DNA from: Bacilli bacterium
GTDB taxonomy: Bacteria; Bacillota_I; Bacilli_A; RF39; UBA660
Direction: 5' to 3'
Assembly (NCBI GenBank): GCA_900772095.1
Contig: CAAGQJ010000031.1
Coordinates: forward strand, 43,443-107,442
Length of the DNA stretch: 64,000 nucleotides
In this document: positions 49,944 through 59,554 of the stretch, one piece after another
Layout: each line of letters opens with the position of its first letter
Numbering within the stretch: the first letter of the stretch is position 1
The notes under the pieces: model-generated
What the model was told of the DNA's origin: nothing
The model's input: the letters and a program-made list of their open reading frames with translations, nothing else
Databases searched by the model: none
Made by a program: the position numbers and the translations under genes

Positions 49944-51611
49944 ATGAACAATAAAGTTAAAATAACTAATATATTTTGGAAGAGAACTTATTTATTTATT
50001 GAATATGAATCAAAAGAAGATGTTAAATTATCAATTGTTAAAACTAAAAAAATAGATGAAGAAACGAGAATAATAATTAATAAACATGATTTAGAAACTA
50101 AAAAATTAGAAGATAACAAATATCGTTCTAAAATTAATATTACTATAGCGGAATATAGACATTTATTGGATAAGGGCAGATGGTGTTTTATTATAAATGA
50201 TGATTATAATAATAAGCCTTTAATAAGTGAGGATATATTATATCATATTGAGGATATATCAAGAGTATTTTTATATAGTAATAAGTTTTATGCATATATA
50301 ATTACTTTTGATATAGGCAAAAATCCTTTGGATAAAGAAGAAATAGAAAGTTTTTATTTATCACTTCGTGTTGATTATTATCAAAAAAATTTTAAACCTG
50401 ATAAGAGGACTTGGCAAGAGGTTAGAAAAAATAATGGATTTAAAGATTTAATACATAAAGTTTTTATTAGATTAGCAAAAATTATATTAAATGCTTATTA
50501 TCAAGTATTAACTCATTTAACTATTAAAAATGGTAAAAGAGTTTTATTTATGTCGGAAAATAGAGAGCGAATAATGGATAATTTAGAAGCAATAGATAAA
50601 AGAATGAAAGAACGAAATCTTGATAAAAAGTTTAAAATATCATATAGTTTTAGAAACATATTTAAAAGTGAAATACAAAATCCGTTTAAATGGATAACTG
50701 TTATTACAAAAATAGCTAAACAAGATTATATATTCGTGGATGACTATGTTCCGGTATTTTCGTTTTTGAAATTAAATAAAAAAACTACTTTGGTTCAAAC
50801 ATGGCATGCAGGATTCGGATTTAAACTGGTAGGTTTTGGTAGGTTTGGTATTGATGGTTCGCCACATCCAGTGCAGTCTTGTCATAGAAAATATACTTAT
50901 GGAATAGTTGGCAATAATAATTTAAAGGAGATATATTCGGAAGTATGGGGTATTGATAAAAAATCTTTACTTGCAACAGGTATGCCACGTTTGGAGCATT
51001 TTTTGGATAAGGAACAAATAGAAGAAAAAAGACAGTTCTTTTATGAAAAATATCCTAATTTTAAGGGCAAAAGAGTTATAAATTTTGCACCAACTTATCG
51101 TGGTAGTAATCAGTATAATGCTTATTATGATTATAGTAAACTTGATTTTGATAAGCTAACTGATTATTGTAAGAAAACTAATTCTGTGTTTATTTTTGGT
51201 AAACATCATTTTATTAGAGAAGAAATACCAATTATGCCTGAACATGAGAAATATTTATATGATTTTTCAAAATATAAGTTAAATGATACTTTTTATATTA
51301 CTGATATTTTAATAACGGATTATTCATCATGTTTCTATGATTTCTTATTGCTTAAAAAACCAGTAATATTTTATACATATGACAAAGCTATTTATTCTTC
51401 GACAAGAGGGGTACATAGACCAATAGATAAAGTTGCTCCAGGAATTGTGTGTGAAACATTTGACGAATTACTAAAAGCTTTAGATAGTGCAAGTAAACCA
51501 GATTTTGAAATAAAAGATTTTCTAATAGATAAATGTTTAACTAATAAAATGTTAGCAAGTGACCAAATAATAGATTATGTTTTACTACATAAGGATGTTG
51601 AAGGTTTATGA
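49944..51611 (+). CDS. CDP-glycerol-type glycerophosphotransferase (TagF/TagB family) 1
   Basis: 555 residues. An N-terminal region of about 200 residues precedes the GT-B phosphotransferase domain: TLVQTWHAGFGFKLVGFGRF with the catalytic His, ATGMPRLEHFLDKE, INFAPTYRGSNQ, FGKHHFI, ITDYSSCFYDFLLLKKPVIFY. All residues typical of TagF catalysis are present. It transfers a polyol phosphate from a CDP donor to a lipid-linked polymer. No TagD-type glycerol-phosphate cytidylyltransferase is in the window, so CDP-galactitol from the divergent operon may be its donor. ATG 49944 has AGGATGTG upstream. Confidence 0.87.
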   Translation: MNNKVKITNIFWKRTYLFIEYESKEDVKLSIVKTKKIDEETRIIINKHDLETKKLEDNKYRSKINITIAEYRHLLDKGRWCFIINDDYNNKPLISEDILYHIEDISRVFLYSNKFYAYIITFDIGKNPLDKEEIESFYLSLRVDYYQKNFKPDKRTWQEVRKNNGFKDLIHKVFIRLAKIILNAYYQVLTHLTIKNGKRVLFMSENRERIMDNLEAIDKRMKERNLDKKFKISYSFRNIFKSEIQNPFKWITVITKIAKQDYIFVDDYVPVFSFLKLNKKTTLVQTWHAGFGFKLVGFGRFGIDGSPHPVQSCHRKYTYGIVGNNNLKEIYSEVWGIDKKSLLATGMPRLEHFLDKEQIEEKRQFFYEKYPNFKGKRVINFAPTYRGSNQYNAYYDYSKLDFDKLTDYCKKTNSVFIFGKHHFIREEIPIMPEHEKYLYDFSKYKLNDTFYITDILITDYSSCFYDFLLLKKPVIFYTYDKAIYSSTRGVHRPIDKVAPGIVCETFDELLKALDSASKPDFEIKDFLIDKCLTNKMLASDQIIDYVLLHKDVEGL

Positions 51612-52741
51612 AAAAAATAATTATTAAGTTTGGGATATTCTTTTTAAATATTATATATAGTTTTTTTAAAGTTTTTAAGACACAAAAGAAAATAACTTTT
51701 ATAAGCAGACAAAGTAATGAAATAACTCTTGATTACGAAATACTTAGTAATCAATTAAAGAAAGTTCATAATGATTATAAAACAGTTGTGTTAACGAAAA
51801 AAATAGATAATAGATTTTTATATAGTTTTCATATGCTAAAACAAATGTATCATATAGCAACTTCTAAAGTGGTGATATTAGATTCGTATTGTATTGCTGT
51901 AAGTGTATTACATCATAAAAAGAGTTTAAGAGTAATACAAATATGGCATGCGATTGGTTCAATGAAAAAATTTGGTTATGCGATGATTGGAAAGGAAGAA
52001 GGTTCTACTAAGGAAATTGCTGACCTCTTTAAAATGCATAAAAATTATGACTGTATTTTAATTTCATCAAAAAGTTTTATAAAAGATTTTATTGAAGGTT
52101 TTAATGTTAAACCAGATATAATAAAAGAAATACCTTTGCCAAGAGTAGATTTGTTACTTGATAAAAATTATAAAGAGGAAAAAAGGAAGGAATTATATAA
52201 AAAAATACCTCAATTAAAGAATAAGAAGAATATTTTGTATTGTGGAACTTTTAGAAAAGAACAACCTAATAATTCTAAAAATATTGATGATTTGGTAAAA
52301 GAAATAGATTTTTCAAAATATAATTTACTTTATAAACCTCATCCTTTTAATACTGTTACAAGCGATGACCCGAGAATAATAAAAAATTTTAAGAGTACTT
52401 TTGAGGCTCTTATGGTAAGCGATTATGTAATATGTGATTATTCTAGTATTATTTATGAAGCTGGTTTATTGGAACTTCCTGTATATATATATGCTTATGA
52501 TTATGAAGAATACAGTAAAAAAAGGGAACTTAATTTTGATATGAAAAAGGAAATACCTACATTATTTACAAAATCTCCTAAAAAAATAATGGAGAGAATT
52601 GAACAAAATGATTTTAAATATGAGGAATTTAAAAAATTTACGTACAAAAATGTAACTCTACCCAAAGGTAAAAGTTGTACTGATGCAATAATTGAAGTGA
52701 TTGAAGGGTATTTAAGTGATAATTATGGATATAAAAAATAA
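51608..52741 (+). CDS. CDP-glycerol-type glycerophosphotransferase (TagB family) 2
   Basis: 377 residues, ATGA overlap with the first transferase. One N-terminal hydrophobic helix is followed by the GT-B core: VIQIWHAIGSMKKFGY with catalytic His, IPLPRVDLLLDK, ILYCGTFRKE, LLYKPHPFNT (second His) and VICDYSSIIYEAGLLELPVYIYAYD. Shorter than the first copy, like TagB, which adds a first unit. The two may divide priming and polymerisation. Confidence 0.87.
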   Translation: MKKIIIKFGIFFLNIIYSFFKVFKTQKKITFISRQSNEITLDYEILSNQLKKVHNDYKTVVLTKKIDNRFLYSFHMLKQMYHIATSKVVILDSYCIAVSVLHHKKSLRVIQIWHAIGSMKKFGYAMIGKEEGSTKEIADLFKMHKNYDCILISSKSFIKDFIEGFNVKPDIIKEIPLPRVDLLLDKNYKEEKRKELYKKIPQLKNKKNILYCGTFRKEQPNNSKNIDDLVKEIDFSKYNLLYKPHPFNTVTSDDPRIIKNFKSTFEALMVSDYVICDYSSIIYEAGLLELPVYIYAYDYEEYSKKRELNFDMKKEIPTLFTKSPKKIMERIEQNDFKYEEFKKFTYKNVTLPKGKSCTDAIIEVIEGYLSDNYGYKK

Positions 52742-53822
52742 AAAAAGAAACTCTAGTTTTGAATTATTAAGAATTATAATGATGATTCAAATAATATTTT
52801 TACATGTATGTGATAAAGGCGGTTATGATGAGATTGCTAAAATATTAGGAGGAAATCATCTTCGACTTGAATACGCGCTTTGGTATCTTTGTCGTTGCCC
52901 TGTTTATATATTTTTTATATTAACTGGATATTTTTTAATCAAAAAAGAAATGAATTTTGAAGATATTAAGAAAAGAATATTAAAGATATATATTCCAATG
53001 TATTTTTATACTTTAATAATACCTGTTGTTATGGTTTTATTTAAAATGTGTGATTTTAATGATATTAATATAGGCAAATCGTTAACTCCTTTTTTTAGTA
53101 AAGAATGGTATTTTTTGACAGGATATATAGTTATTATTATACTTAGTCCTTATTTAAATAAGTTATCAAAGAGTCTTAGTCAAAAAGAGTATAAAACATT
53201 ACTTGGAATATTAATTTTTATTTTTTGTATTTGGGTTCCTTTGGCGAATTTAAAGCCTTTTAGTAACTTTATTGGGACAGGTTTAGTTATTTCTAATCAA
53301 AATGGTAAAAGTTTATATGATTATATATTTATGTATTTACTTGGTGGTTATTTGTCTATGTATAGTTCACAAAATGAGAAACCAAAATTAAAATATTTAT
53401 TGATTTTTGTTATGTGTGCTATGTGTCAATGTATTATTGGAAAATTTTATTATCCATATATAAAAATTAGTGGTTACAATGATAATTTATTTGCTGTAAT
53501 TCAATGTATTTGTTTAATTTTGTTTTTTAAAGATTTAAATTTTAAATCAAAAATAATAAATTATATATCATCGTTTACATTAGAAATTTATATAATTCAT
53601 GAACATTACATTTTTAGATACTATATGTGGAATAATATTTTTCCATTACATAATGAAAGCTTTTATAATGTTTGGTATTATCCGGTAAAAATTTTAATAG
53701 TTTGTCTTATAGTTTTTATGTCTTGTATGATAATAGAGTTTATTAGAAGAGCATTATTTTATTTATTTGGTTATGTATTTGATAAAATAAAAATATTGAG
53801 GAGGAAAAAAAATGAAATATAA
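52716..53822 (+). CDS. Acyltransferase family 3 membrane protein
   Basis: 368 residues, about ten membrane helices. SFELLRIIMMIQIIFLHVCD with the catalytic-type His, a short Arg-containing loop LRLEYALWYLCRCPVYIFFILTGYF, and EIYIIHEHYIF near the end identify the OafA/NolL acyltransferase_3 family, which O-acylates surface glycans. The GTG start at 52716 has GAAGGG at suitable spacing and overlaps the previous gene by 26 bases; ATG 52725 is the alternative. Acetylation of the polymer made here is the likely role. Confidence 0.85.
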   Translation: MIIMDIKNKKRNSSFELLRIIMMIQIIFLHVCDKGGYDEIAKILGGNHLRLEYALWYLCRCPVYIFFILTGYFLIKKEMNFEDIKKRILKIYIPMYFYTLIIPVVMVLFKMCDFNDINIGKSLTPFFSKEWYFLTGYIVIIILSPYLNKLSKSLSQKEYKTLLGILIFIFCIWVPLANLKPFSNFIGTGLVISNQNGKSLYDYIFMYLLGGYLSMYSSQNEKPKLKYLLIFVMCAMCQCIIGKFYYPYIKISGYNDNLFAVIQCICLILFFKDLNFKSKIINYISSFTLEIYIIHEHYIFRYYMWNNIFPLHNESFYNVWYYPVKILIVCLIVFMSCMIIEFIRRALFYLFGYVFDKIKILRRKKNEI

Positions 53823-55602
53823 AATAACTATTTTAGTTACTGTTTATAACGCTAAAAAATATCTTAAAATTTGTGCTGATTCACTTGTAAATCAAACTTG
53901 TGATAAAAAATTGTTTGAAGTAATTTTCGTTGATGATGGTTCTACTGATGGATCTGGAGAGTTATGTGATTTTTATTCTGATAAATATGAAAACTTCAGA
54001 ACTATTCATCAGAAAAATTCAGGAGGTCCATCGCTTGGAAGAAATAAGGGAATCGATAATGCAAATTCAGATTTTATCTATTTTTGTGATGTTGATGATT
54101 ATTTTAATGAAGAATCAGTTGAACGATTAATTAAATATATTGATAAGTGGGATTCTGATATTATTCTTACAAAACTTAATACTGATACAAATAGAGATAT
54201 ACCTAGAAATATATTTGATGAAAATTACGAATTTGTTGATCCATATGAAAGTTGTATTTTTAGAGCACTTGGACCTTATAAAGTTTTTAAGATTAAGTTT
54301 TTAAAGGATAATAATATTTATTTTAAAGAAGATGTTTGTTATGAAGATTTAATTTTTTGTACTAAAGCATATTTATTAGCTAATAAAATATCTATTTTAA
54401 GTGATTATGATTATTATGTATGTAATATTAGAGATGATGGTACTAATTTAACAAGTAATAAATCAAAAAATTCAAAAAATTTTTGGAAATACCAAAAGAG
54501 AATTATTTCATTTGAAATACTTCTAGATACTTATAATAAATATAGTGATAAAACTAAAAATCAGAAAGAGATAATTTTAAGATTTATGAATAATTTGTAT
54601 GAAATAGTTAGATTAGCTTGTGTTAGTTATCATACAAAAGATGACGAAGAAAAAATTAACTTTTTTGTAAAAACTATATTTAATGAAAATTATGCATTAG
54701 ACTTAAGTCAAAGAAGATATTTATTCTTTAAATATTATATTGCATCACAAAATATAAGTAAAACATCAAAGTTTTATTATCAATTAATAAATAATGAGGT
54801 TACAACTTTTAAGGGTAAAAATAAATTTTATATCAATTTTGATAATGTAAAAATAGATATTAGTGATTATGTAAAAGAAAATCTTTCTTTTAAATCAACA
54901 TTGTATGATATTAAAATTAATGGTAGTAAAATAACTATGTATTTTAATTTATATACATTTATCTCTAAAAAGTTTGAGTTAAATATTAAATCAAAAATTG
55001 ATGGTTTATATACAAAAATTCTTAAGATTAAATTAGTTAGGACTGAGAATGAAATATGTAAAGTTGTTAAAATGGATAATATATATTTGCTTTATGATAA
55101 GTATACATTCAAAATAGATATCAATTTAAGTGATTTTAGTAAAATAGATTTAGCTGATAATGAAATTACTTTACAAATGTTTATTAAAGATTCAAATAAT
55201 AAACAATTAAAAATAAAAAATAAAACAGAGAAATTTTTTAATTTTGCATATGCTAAAAATAATTTAATAATCATTCCTGATACTGAAAAGGGCAATTACA
55301 TTTGTTTTAGAATGCTTAATGATAAGGCTGATTTAACTAAATTAAACTATATAGGTAATAAAAAAAGACCAATAAAAAATAGAATTATATTTACTTTATT
55401 GAATGATAATAATTATAAAATTGCATATGAAGTTGCGTCTGATATATTTAATGATACTTTAAAAACTAAATTTACTTTAAACAAGAAATATATAAAATAT
55501 TATCATAATAAAAGTATAATTAAAATTAAGAATAGTATGTATCGAAATCCAATAAACGTAGTATTTAACAAATTAAAATGTATTTGTTCTAAAAATGGAT
55601 AA
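53812..55602 (+). CDS. Family 2 glycosyltransferase with long C-terminal extension
   Basis: 596 residues. GT-A domain in the first 230: ITILVTVYNAKKYLKICADS, VIFVDDGSTDGSGELCD, NSGGPSLGRNKGIDNANSDF, FCDVDDYF (DxD) and DVCYEDLIF. The rest (about 330-590) is beta-rich and resembles the extra domain found in teichoic-acid-type glycosyltransferases of Gram-positives. GGAGG lies 8 bases before ATG, and it overlaps the acyltransferase by 11 bases. Last gene of the operon. It probably decorates or starts the polymer; its sugar is unknown. Confidence 0.85.
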   Translation: MKYKITILVTVYNAKKYLKICADSLVNQTCDKKLFEVIFVDDGSTDGSGELCDFYSDKYENFRTIHQKNSGGPSLGRNKGIDNANSDFIYFCDVDDYFNEESVERLIKYIDKWDSDIILTKLNTDTNRDIPRNIFDENYEFVDPYESCIFRALGPYKVFKIKFLKDNNIYFKEDVCYEDLIFCTKAYLLANKISILSDYDYYVCNIRDDGTNLTSNKSKNSKNFWKYQKRIISFEILLDTYNKYSDKTKNQKEIILRFMNNLYEIVRLACVSYHTKDDEEKINFFVKTIFNENYALDLSQRRYLFFKYYIASQNISKTSKFYYQLINNEVTTFKGKNKFYINFDNVKIDISDYVKENLSFKSTLYDIKINGSKITMYFNLYTFISKKFELNIKSKIDGLYTKILKIKLVRTENEICKVVKMDNIYLLYDKYTFKIDINLSDFSKIDLADNEITLQMFIKDSNNKQLKIKNKTEKFFNFAYAKNNLIIIPDTEKGNYICFRMLNDKADLTKLNYIGNKKRPIKNRIIFTLLNDNNYKIAYEVASDIFNDTLKTKFTLNKKYIKYYHNKSIIKIKNSMYRNPINVVFNKLKCICSKNG

Positions 55603-55622
55603 CTTATTTCCATTTTTTTTAT
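55591..55622 (+). terminator. Terminator of the polymer operon
   Basis: AAAAATGGA (55591-55599) pairs with TCCATTTTT (55609-55617); the stop codon is in the loop, T run to 55620. Confidence 0.8.
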
Positions 55623-55682
55623 AATATATTTTTTTGATAAAAGAAGATAATAATAATGTAGTTTGTTTAAGGAGTTGATAAA

Positions 55683-56675
55683 ATGAATTTTAAAAATTTT
55701 AAAAGCAAACTATATGTTCTTTTAATTCTTTTAACATTAATTAGTATACCATCAAAAGTTCTTGCTTATTCAAGTAAAGTCTATCTGGGCGGTGAAAATA
55801 TAGGAATTGAAGTAAATTCAAAAGGAGTATTAATCGTAGGTTTTTATGATGTTAAAAACACTTCACCGGGAAAAGACGCGGGTTTAAAGATTGGAGATAT
55901 AATAACTAAGGTTGATGATACTGCTATTTATTCAATAACTGATCTATCTGATGTTATTAGTTCTAATCAAAATTTAAAAATTACTTATCTTAGAAATAAT
56001 AAAACTTATAGTACTACAATTAAAATTATAAAAGAAGGTAATACTTATAAAACAGGTTTATATGTAAAGGATAAAATTGTTGGTATAGGTACACTTTCTT
56101 TTATCGATCCACAAAGCAAAATATTTGGTGCTTTAGGTCATGAAGTAATAGAAAAAACAACAAACTATAAATTTGAAATAGAAGATGGTAAGATTTTTAA
56201 ATCAACAGTTTCAAGTATTCATAAATCAGAAAGAAATGACCCTGGAGAAAAAAATGCTAAATATTATGTAGATACTGTCTACGGAACAATAGAAAAAAAT
56301 GAAAAAACAGGTATTTTTGGTAAATATAATGCTTCTCTTAATAATAAAAAACTGATTGAAGTTGCTAGTAAAGAGGAAATAACTGTGGGAAATGCTACGA
56401 TATATACTGTTATAGATAATGATAAAGTAGAAGAATTTAGTATAAATATTTTAAAAGTTTATCCAAATGATAAAACCAAAAATATTTTATTTGAAATAAC
56501 TGATGAAAAGCTATTATCAAGAACAAATGGAGTAGTACAGGGTATGAGTGGGTCTCCGATAGTTCAGAACAATAAATTAATAGGAGCGGTTAATTATGTA
56601 ATTGTAGATAATCCTCAAAAAGGATATGGTATATTTATAACTAATATGTTAGAAGAAACAGATAAAATAGGTTAA
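55683..56675 (+). CDS. SpoIVB-like S55 serine protease with PDZ domain
   Basis: 330 residues. Signal peptide or anchor (1-28), PDZ domain (about 30-120, KNTSPGKDAGLKIGDIITKVDDTAI) and S55 peptidase domain with IGTLSFIDPQSKIFGALGHE (catalytic His) and GVVQGMSGSPIVQNNKLIGAV (catalytic Ser), then GYGIFI. In Bacillus SpoIVB sends the signal that activates sigma-K during spore formation. Here the active site is intact although only one other sporulation-type gene (SpoIIM-like, 57.4 kb) is seen. It may have a housekeeping or signalling role in this organism. Confidence 0.88.
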   Translation: MNFKNFKSKLYVLLILLTLISIPSKVLAYSSKVYLGGENIGIEVNSKGVLIVGFYDVKNTSPGKDAGLKIGDIITKVDDTAIYSITDLSDVISSNQNLKITYLRNNKTYSTTIKIIKEGNTYKTGLYVKDKIVGIGTLSFIDPQSKIFGALGHEVIEKTTNYKFEIEDGKIFKSTVSSIHKSERNDPGEKNAKYYVDTVYGTIEKNEKTGIFGKYNASLNNKKLIEVASKEEITVGNATIYTVIDNDKVEEFSINILKVYPNDKTKNILFEITDEKLLSRTNGVVQGMSGSPIVQNNKLIGAVNYVIVDNPQKGYGIFITNMLEETDKIG

Positions 56676-56687
56676 TTCCTATTTTTT
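56664..56687. terminator. Bidirectional terminator after the SpoIVB-like gene
   Basis: AAAATAGG (56664-56671), loop TTAATT, CCTATTTT (56678-56685); both convergent stops lie in or at the hairpin. Confidence 0.75.
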
Positions 56688-57206
56688 CTCATTATAAAAG
56701 TATCCATTAATGACATATTTACTTTCACTTGCTACTATAAAGGCTTTTTTATCATAATTTTTAATTATTTTTTGAAGTTTATTAAAATCTTTTTTATCTA
56801 TTTCAATAAATAACATATTTTTTGCTTCATTTTTATTAAAACCAGTTATATCTATCATGGAAACAGCAAAGTTTTCTTCTCGAAGTTTTTCAATCATGTC
56901 AGGGAAAGCTTTTGAAGTAATTATCTGAACGCTAAATCTACTTCTGATAAATTTATCTGATATTATTCCTCCGATAAATGTTCCTGTACTAAAACCAAGA
57001 GCATAACTAATAGCAATAGCTATATTACTTACATTGGTATTTAAAGCTTCTCTTACTACAAAGAACCAGATTAAAATTTCAAAAAAACCTATTATGCTAG
57101 AGGATATATTTTTACCTTTAACAGTATTAACTGTTCTAAAGGTTCCAAGAGAAACATCTACTATTCTTGCAAGAAAAATTTTAATACATAAAAAAAACAT
57201 ATTCAT
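56679..57206 (-). CDS. UPF0316 (DUF2179/DUF5698) membrane protein
   Basis: 175 residues from ATG 57206, preceded by GGTGATT; the longer frame is not conserved. Three hydrophobic helices at about 5-75 (FLCIKIFLARIVDVSLGTFRT, IIGFFEILIWFFVV, ALGFSTGTFIGGIIS) are followed by a cytosolic DUF2179 domain (FSVQIITSKAFPDMIEKLRE ... FNKLQKIIKNYDKKAFIVASE). This matches the Bacillus YebE family; function is unknown. Confidence 0.85.
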   Translation of the reverse strand: MNMFFLCIKIFLARIVDVSLGTFRTVNTVKGKNISSSIIGFFEILIWFFVVREALNTNVSNIAIAISYALGFSTGTFIGGIISDKFIRSRFSVQIITSKAFPDMIEKLREENFAVSMIDITGFNKNEAKNMLFIEIDKKDFNKLQKIIKNYDKKAFIVASESKYVINGYFYNEKK

Positions 57207-57262
57207 AGAATCACCATTATTATGATAAATAATTTTTGATTTATAATACATTTTTTTATAAA

Positions 57263-57355
57263 TTACATTAAATAAACAACGATTCCTGCTACTGCAGAAG
57301 CAATAAGAGCAAGTAACATTATTATAACGACCATTTTTTGAAACTTTTTACTCAT
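57263..57355 (-). CDS. Tiny membrane protein (30 aa), DUF4044-like
   Basis: A 30-residue frame, MSKKFQKMVVIIMLLALIAS and a short hydrophobic end, with GGAGG (57365-57369) well placed upstream. A basic start and one membrane helix resemble the small DUF4044 proteins of Firmicutes, whose role is unknown. It lies upstream of the UPF0316 gene on the same strand, likely in one transcript. Confidence 0.7.
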   Translation of the reverse strand: MSKKFQKMVVIIMLLALIASAVAGIVVYLM

Positions 57356-57451
57356 TATTAAGAACCTCCAAATAAAGTATAGCAAAAAATAAGTATTTTT
57401 GTCTATAATATTTATGCTTTTTTATAAGTATATTTTAATAGGTGATATGTC

Positions 57452-58102
57452 ATGAAAATGAAATTAAAAAATAAAGATATTAAAACAAAAAAAATTAATT
57501 TAAGTTTTTTAAAGAACAAATTAACTACAAAGAATTTAATAATCTTCTTAATTTCATTTTTTATAATAAGTTTTATAATAGGTGGTATATTTTATACATA
57601 TTTAAATAGTAATGACCAGGAATTAATTAAGAATAGCATAAATTCATATTTTTCTATTGAAGAGGGTAGTTATTTAAATACTTTTAAACAAACATTTTTT
57701 GAAACAATATTTAATGTATTTAAAATTTGGATTTTAGGTATTAGTGTAGTTGGTGTTATAATAGTGTTATTTTTATATTTTACTGAAGGTTTTAGTACGG
57801 GATTTACTGTTTTATCTATAATTAAAACTTATAAATTTAAGGGAATTATAGGTAGTATAAGTTTTTTATTTCCTTCTAGGATAGCATATTTATTTTTGTT
57901 TTTTGTATTAAGTGTTTTTTCTATTAGAATATCATATAAGATAATTGTTCTTTTGTTTTTTAAAAAAGATATTGATATGGAAAAGGAAATGAAAAAATAT
58001 TTTAAAATATTAATATTTTCTATAATTTTTGCTGTTATTTATAGTATATTAGAAACATTTATAACGCCTTTTATGATTAAATTATTTAATATGATTAATT
58101 AA
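57452..58102 (+). CDS. SpoIIM-like membrane protein
   Basis: 216 residues with about five membrane helices. WILGISVVGVIIVLFLYFTEGFSTGFTVLS recalls SpoIIM (DUF95), where a glycine-rich helix pair of this type is conserved, and FLFPSRIAYLFLFFVLSVF fits the next helix. SpoIIM acts with SpoIID/P in peptidoglycan remodelling during engulfment in spore formers. AGGTGAT gives the start. Similarity is recognisable but weak. Confidence 0.7.
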   Translation: MKMKLKNKDIKTKKINLSFLKNKLTTKNLIIFLISFFIISFIIGGIFYTYLNSNDQELIKNSINSYFSIEEGSYLNTFKQTFFETIFNVFKIWILGISVVGVIIVLFLYFTEGFSTGFTVLSIIKTYKFKGIIGSISFLFPSRIAYLFLFFVLSVFSIRISYKIIVLLFFKKDIDMEKEMKKYFKILIFSIIFAVIYSILETFITPFMIKLFNMIN

Positions 58103-58155
58103 TTCTTTTTACTTTTTAGGTATTTTAATATATAATAATGTTGGATGTGATTTTA

Positions 58156-59259
58156 ATGAAAAAAGTAGTAGTAGGTATGTCTGGAGGAGTAGATTCTTCT
58201 GTTACGGCAATTTTACTTAAAAAACAAGGTTATGAAGTAATTGGTTTATTTATGAGAAACTGGGATAGTTTAATAAATAATGATATAAAAGGTAATCCAA
58301 CTTTAAATAATAATATTTGTACTCAAGAACAAGATTATAATGATGCGAAAAGTGTGTGTGATAAATTAAATATTCCATTACATAGAGTAGATTTTGTAAA
58401 GGAGTATTGGGATTATGTATTTACTTATTTTTTAGATGAATTAAAAAAGGGTCGTACACCTAATCCGGATGTAATGTGTAATAAGTATATTAAATTTGAT
58501 TTATTTATAAAAGAAGCTAAAAAACTTGGAGCAGATTATATAGCAACAGGACATTATGCAAGAATAATAGATGGTAATTTATATAAAGGAATAGATGAAA
58601 ATAAAGACCAGTCTTATTTTCTTGCTCAACTATCTAATAAACAATTAGAAAGTGTGTTGTTTCCAGTTGGAGAACTTACTAAAAAAGAAGTAAGAAGAAT
58701 AGCTTTGGAGAATGATTTGATAACTGCTGAAAAGAAAGATTCTACAGGAATATGTTTTATTGGTGAAAGACATTTTAAAGATTTCTTAAATAATTATTTA
58801 CCTAATAAGCCTGGGAAAATTATTAATATTGAAACTGGCGAAACTATAGGAGACCATATAGGATTAATGTATTATACAATAGGGCAGAGAAGAGGACTTA
58901 ATATTGGGGGTACTAAAGATAGGTTATTTGTTGTAGGAAAAAATTTAGATAATAATGTTTTATATGTTTCTTTAGGAGATAATTCATATTTATATTCAGA
59001 TAGTTGTGTTATTGATACTTTGAATTTAAATATAGATGTTTTACCTAATAAATGCAGTGCTAAATTTAGATATAGATCAAAAGATGTTCCAGTAACTTTA
59101 GAACGTTTAAATGAAGATGAATTGTTAGTTAGATATGATAATGTAAAAAGTGTTACTCCTGGTCAATTATGTGCTTTATATTTTGATGATAGATGTATTG
59201 GTAGTGGTATTATTAAAGAAGTAAGAAAGCATGATGAGAAGTTATGGTATTTATTGTAA
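58156..59259 (+). CDS. mnmA: tRNA-specific 2-thiouridylase MnmA
   Basis: 367 residues. Adds sulfur to U34 of tRNA-Lys, Glu and Gln. PP-loop VVGMSGGVDSSVTAILLKKQGY, GLFMRNWD, PNPDVMCNKYIKF (catalytic Cys), ATGHYARI, KDQSYFLAQL, DSTGICFIGERHFKDFL (second Cys) and YTIGQRRGLNIGG are all present. ATG 58156 has GGATGTGAT upstream; the extension from ATG 58138 overlaps the TATAAT at 58131-58136. Sulfur could come from the desulfurase at 24.2 kb. Confidence 0.95.
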   Translation: MKKVVVGMSGGVDSSVTAILLKKQGYEVIGLFMRNWDSLINNDIKGNPTLNNNICTQEQDYNDAKSVCDKLNIPLHRVDFVKEYWDYVFTYFLDELKKGRTPNPDVMCNKYIKFDLFIKEAKKLGADYIATGHYARIIDGNLYKGIDENKDQSYFLAQLSNKQLESVLFPVGELTKKEVRRIALENDLITAEKKDSTGICFIGERHFKDFLNNYLPNKPGKIINIETGETIGDHIGLMYYTIGQRRGLNIGGTKDRLFVVGKNLDNNVLYVSLGDNSYLYSDSCVIDTLNLNIDVLPNKCSAKFRYRSKDVPVTLERLNEDELLVRYDNVKSVTPGQLCALYFDDRCIGSGIIKEVRKHDEKLWYLL

Positions 59260-59331
59260 AAGAATATTATTTAAGATTTGATGTGTTTAAGTAGTATTTA
59301 GATTGTTTTTACTAATGATGATTTTGATTTT

Positions 59332-59367
59332 AGTACTTATTTTATTGTGAAATTAAGTACTTTTTTT
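59332..59367 (+). terminator. Terminator after mnmA
   Basis: AGTACTT (59332-59338) pairs with AAGTACT (59355-59361), followed by seven T residues. Confidence 0.78.
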
Positions 59368-59496
59368 GTTTTAAAATTTATAAGGTTGTATCTATTTATT
59401 ATGTAAAAAGATGGTTTAAATATATAGTTTTTTAGAGTTATGGTATTTTGTGTAGAGGAGTTTAAGTATTCAGAATATAATACTACTTTACGCTTG

Positions 59497-59532
59497 TTTA
59501 CACTTGACATTATTTACACTACTTGCTAAAAT
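59497..59532 (+). promoter_or_regulatory. Promoter with direct repeats upstream of the HTH regulator
   Basis: TTGACA (59504-59509), 17-base spacer, TAAAAT (59527-59532). Two identical TTTACAC heptamers (59497-59503 and 59513-59519), 16 bases apart, flank the -35 box, which suits binding of a regulator, perhaps the HTH protein encoded next. Confidence 0.7.
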
Positions 59533-59554
59533 ATAATTATAGGAGGATAAAACA

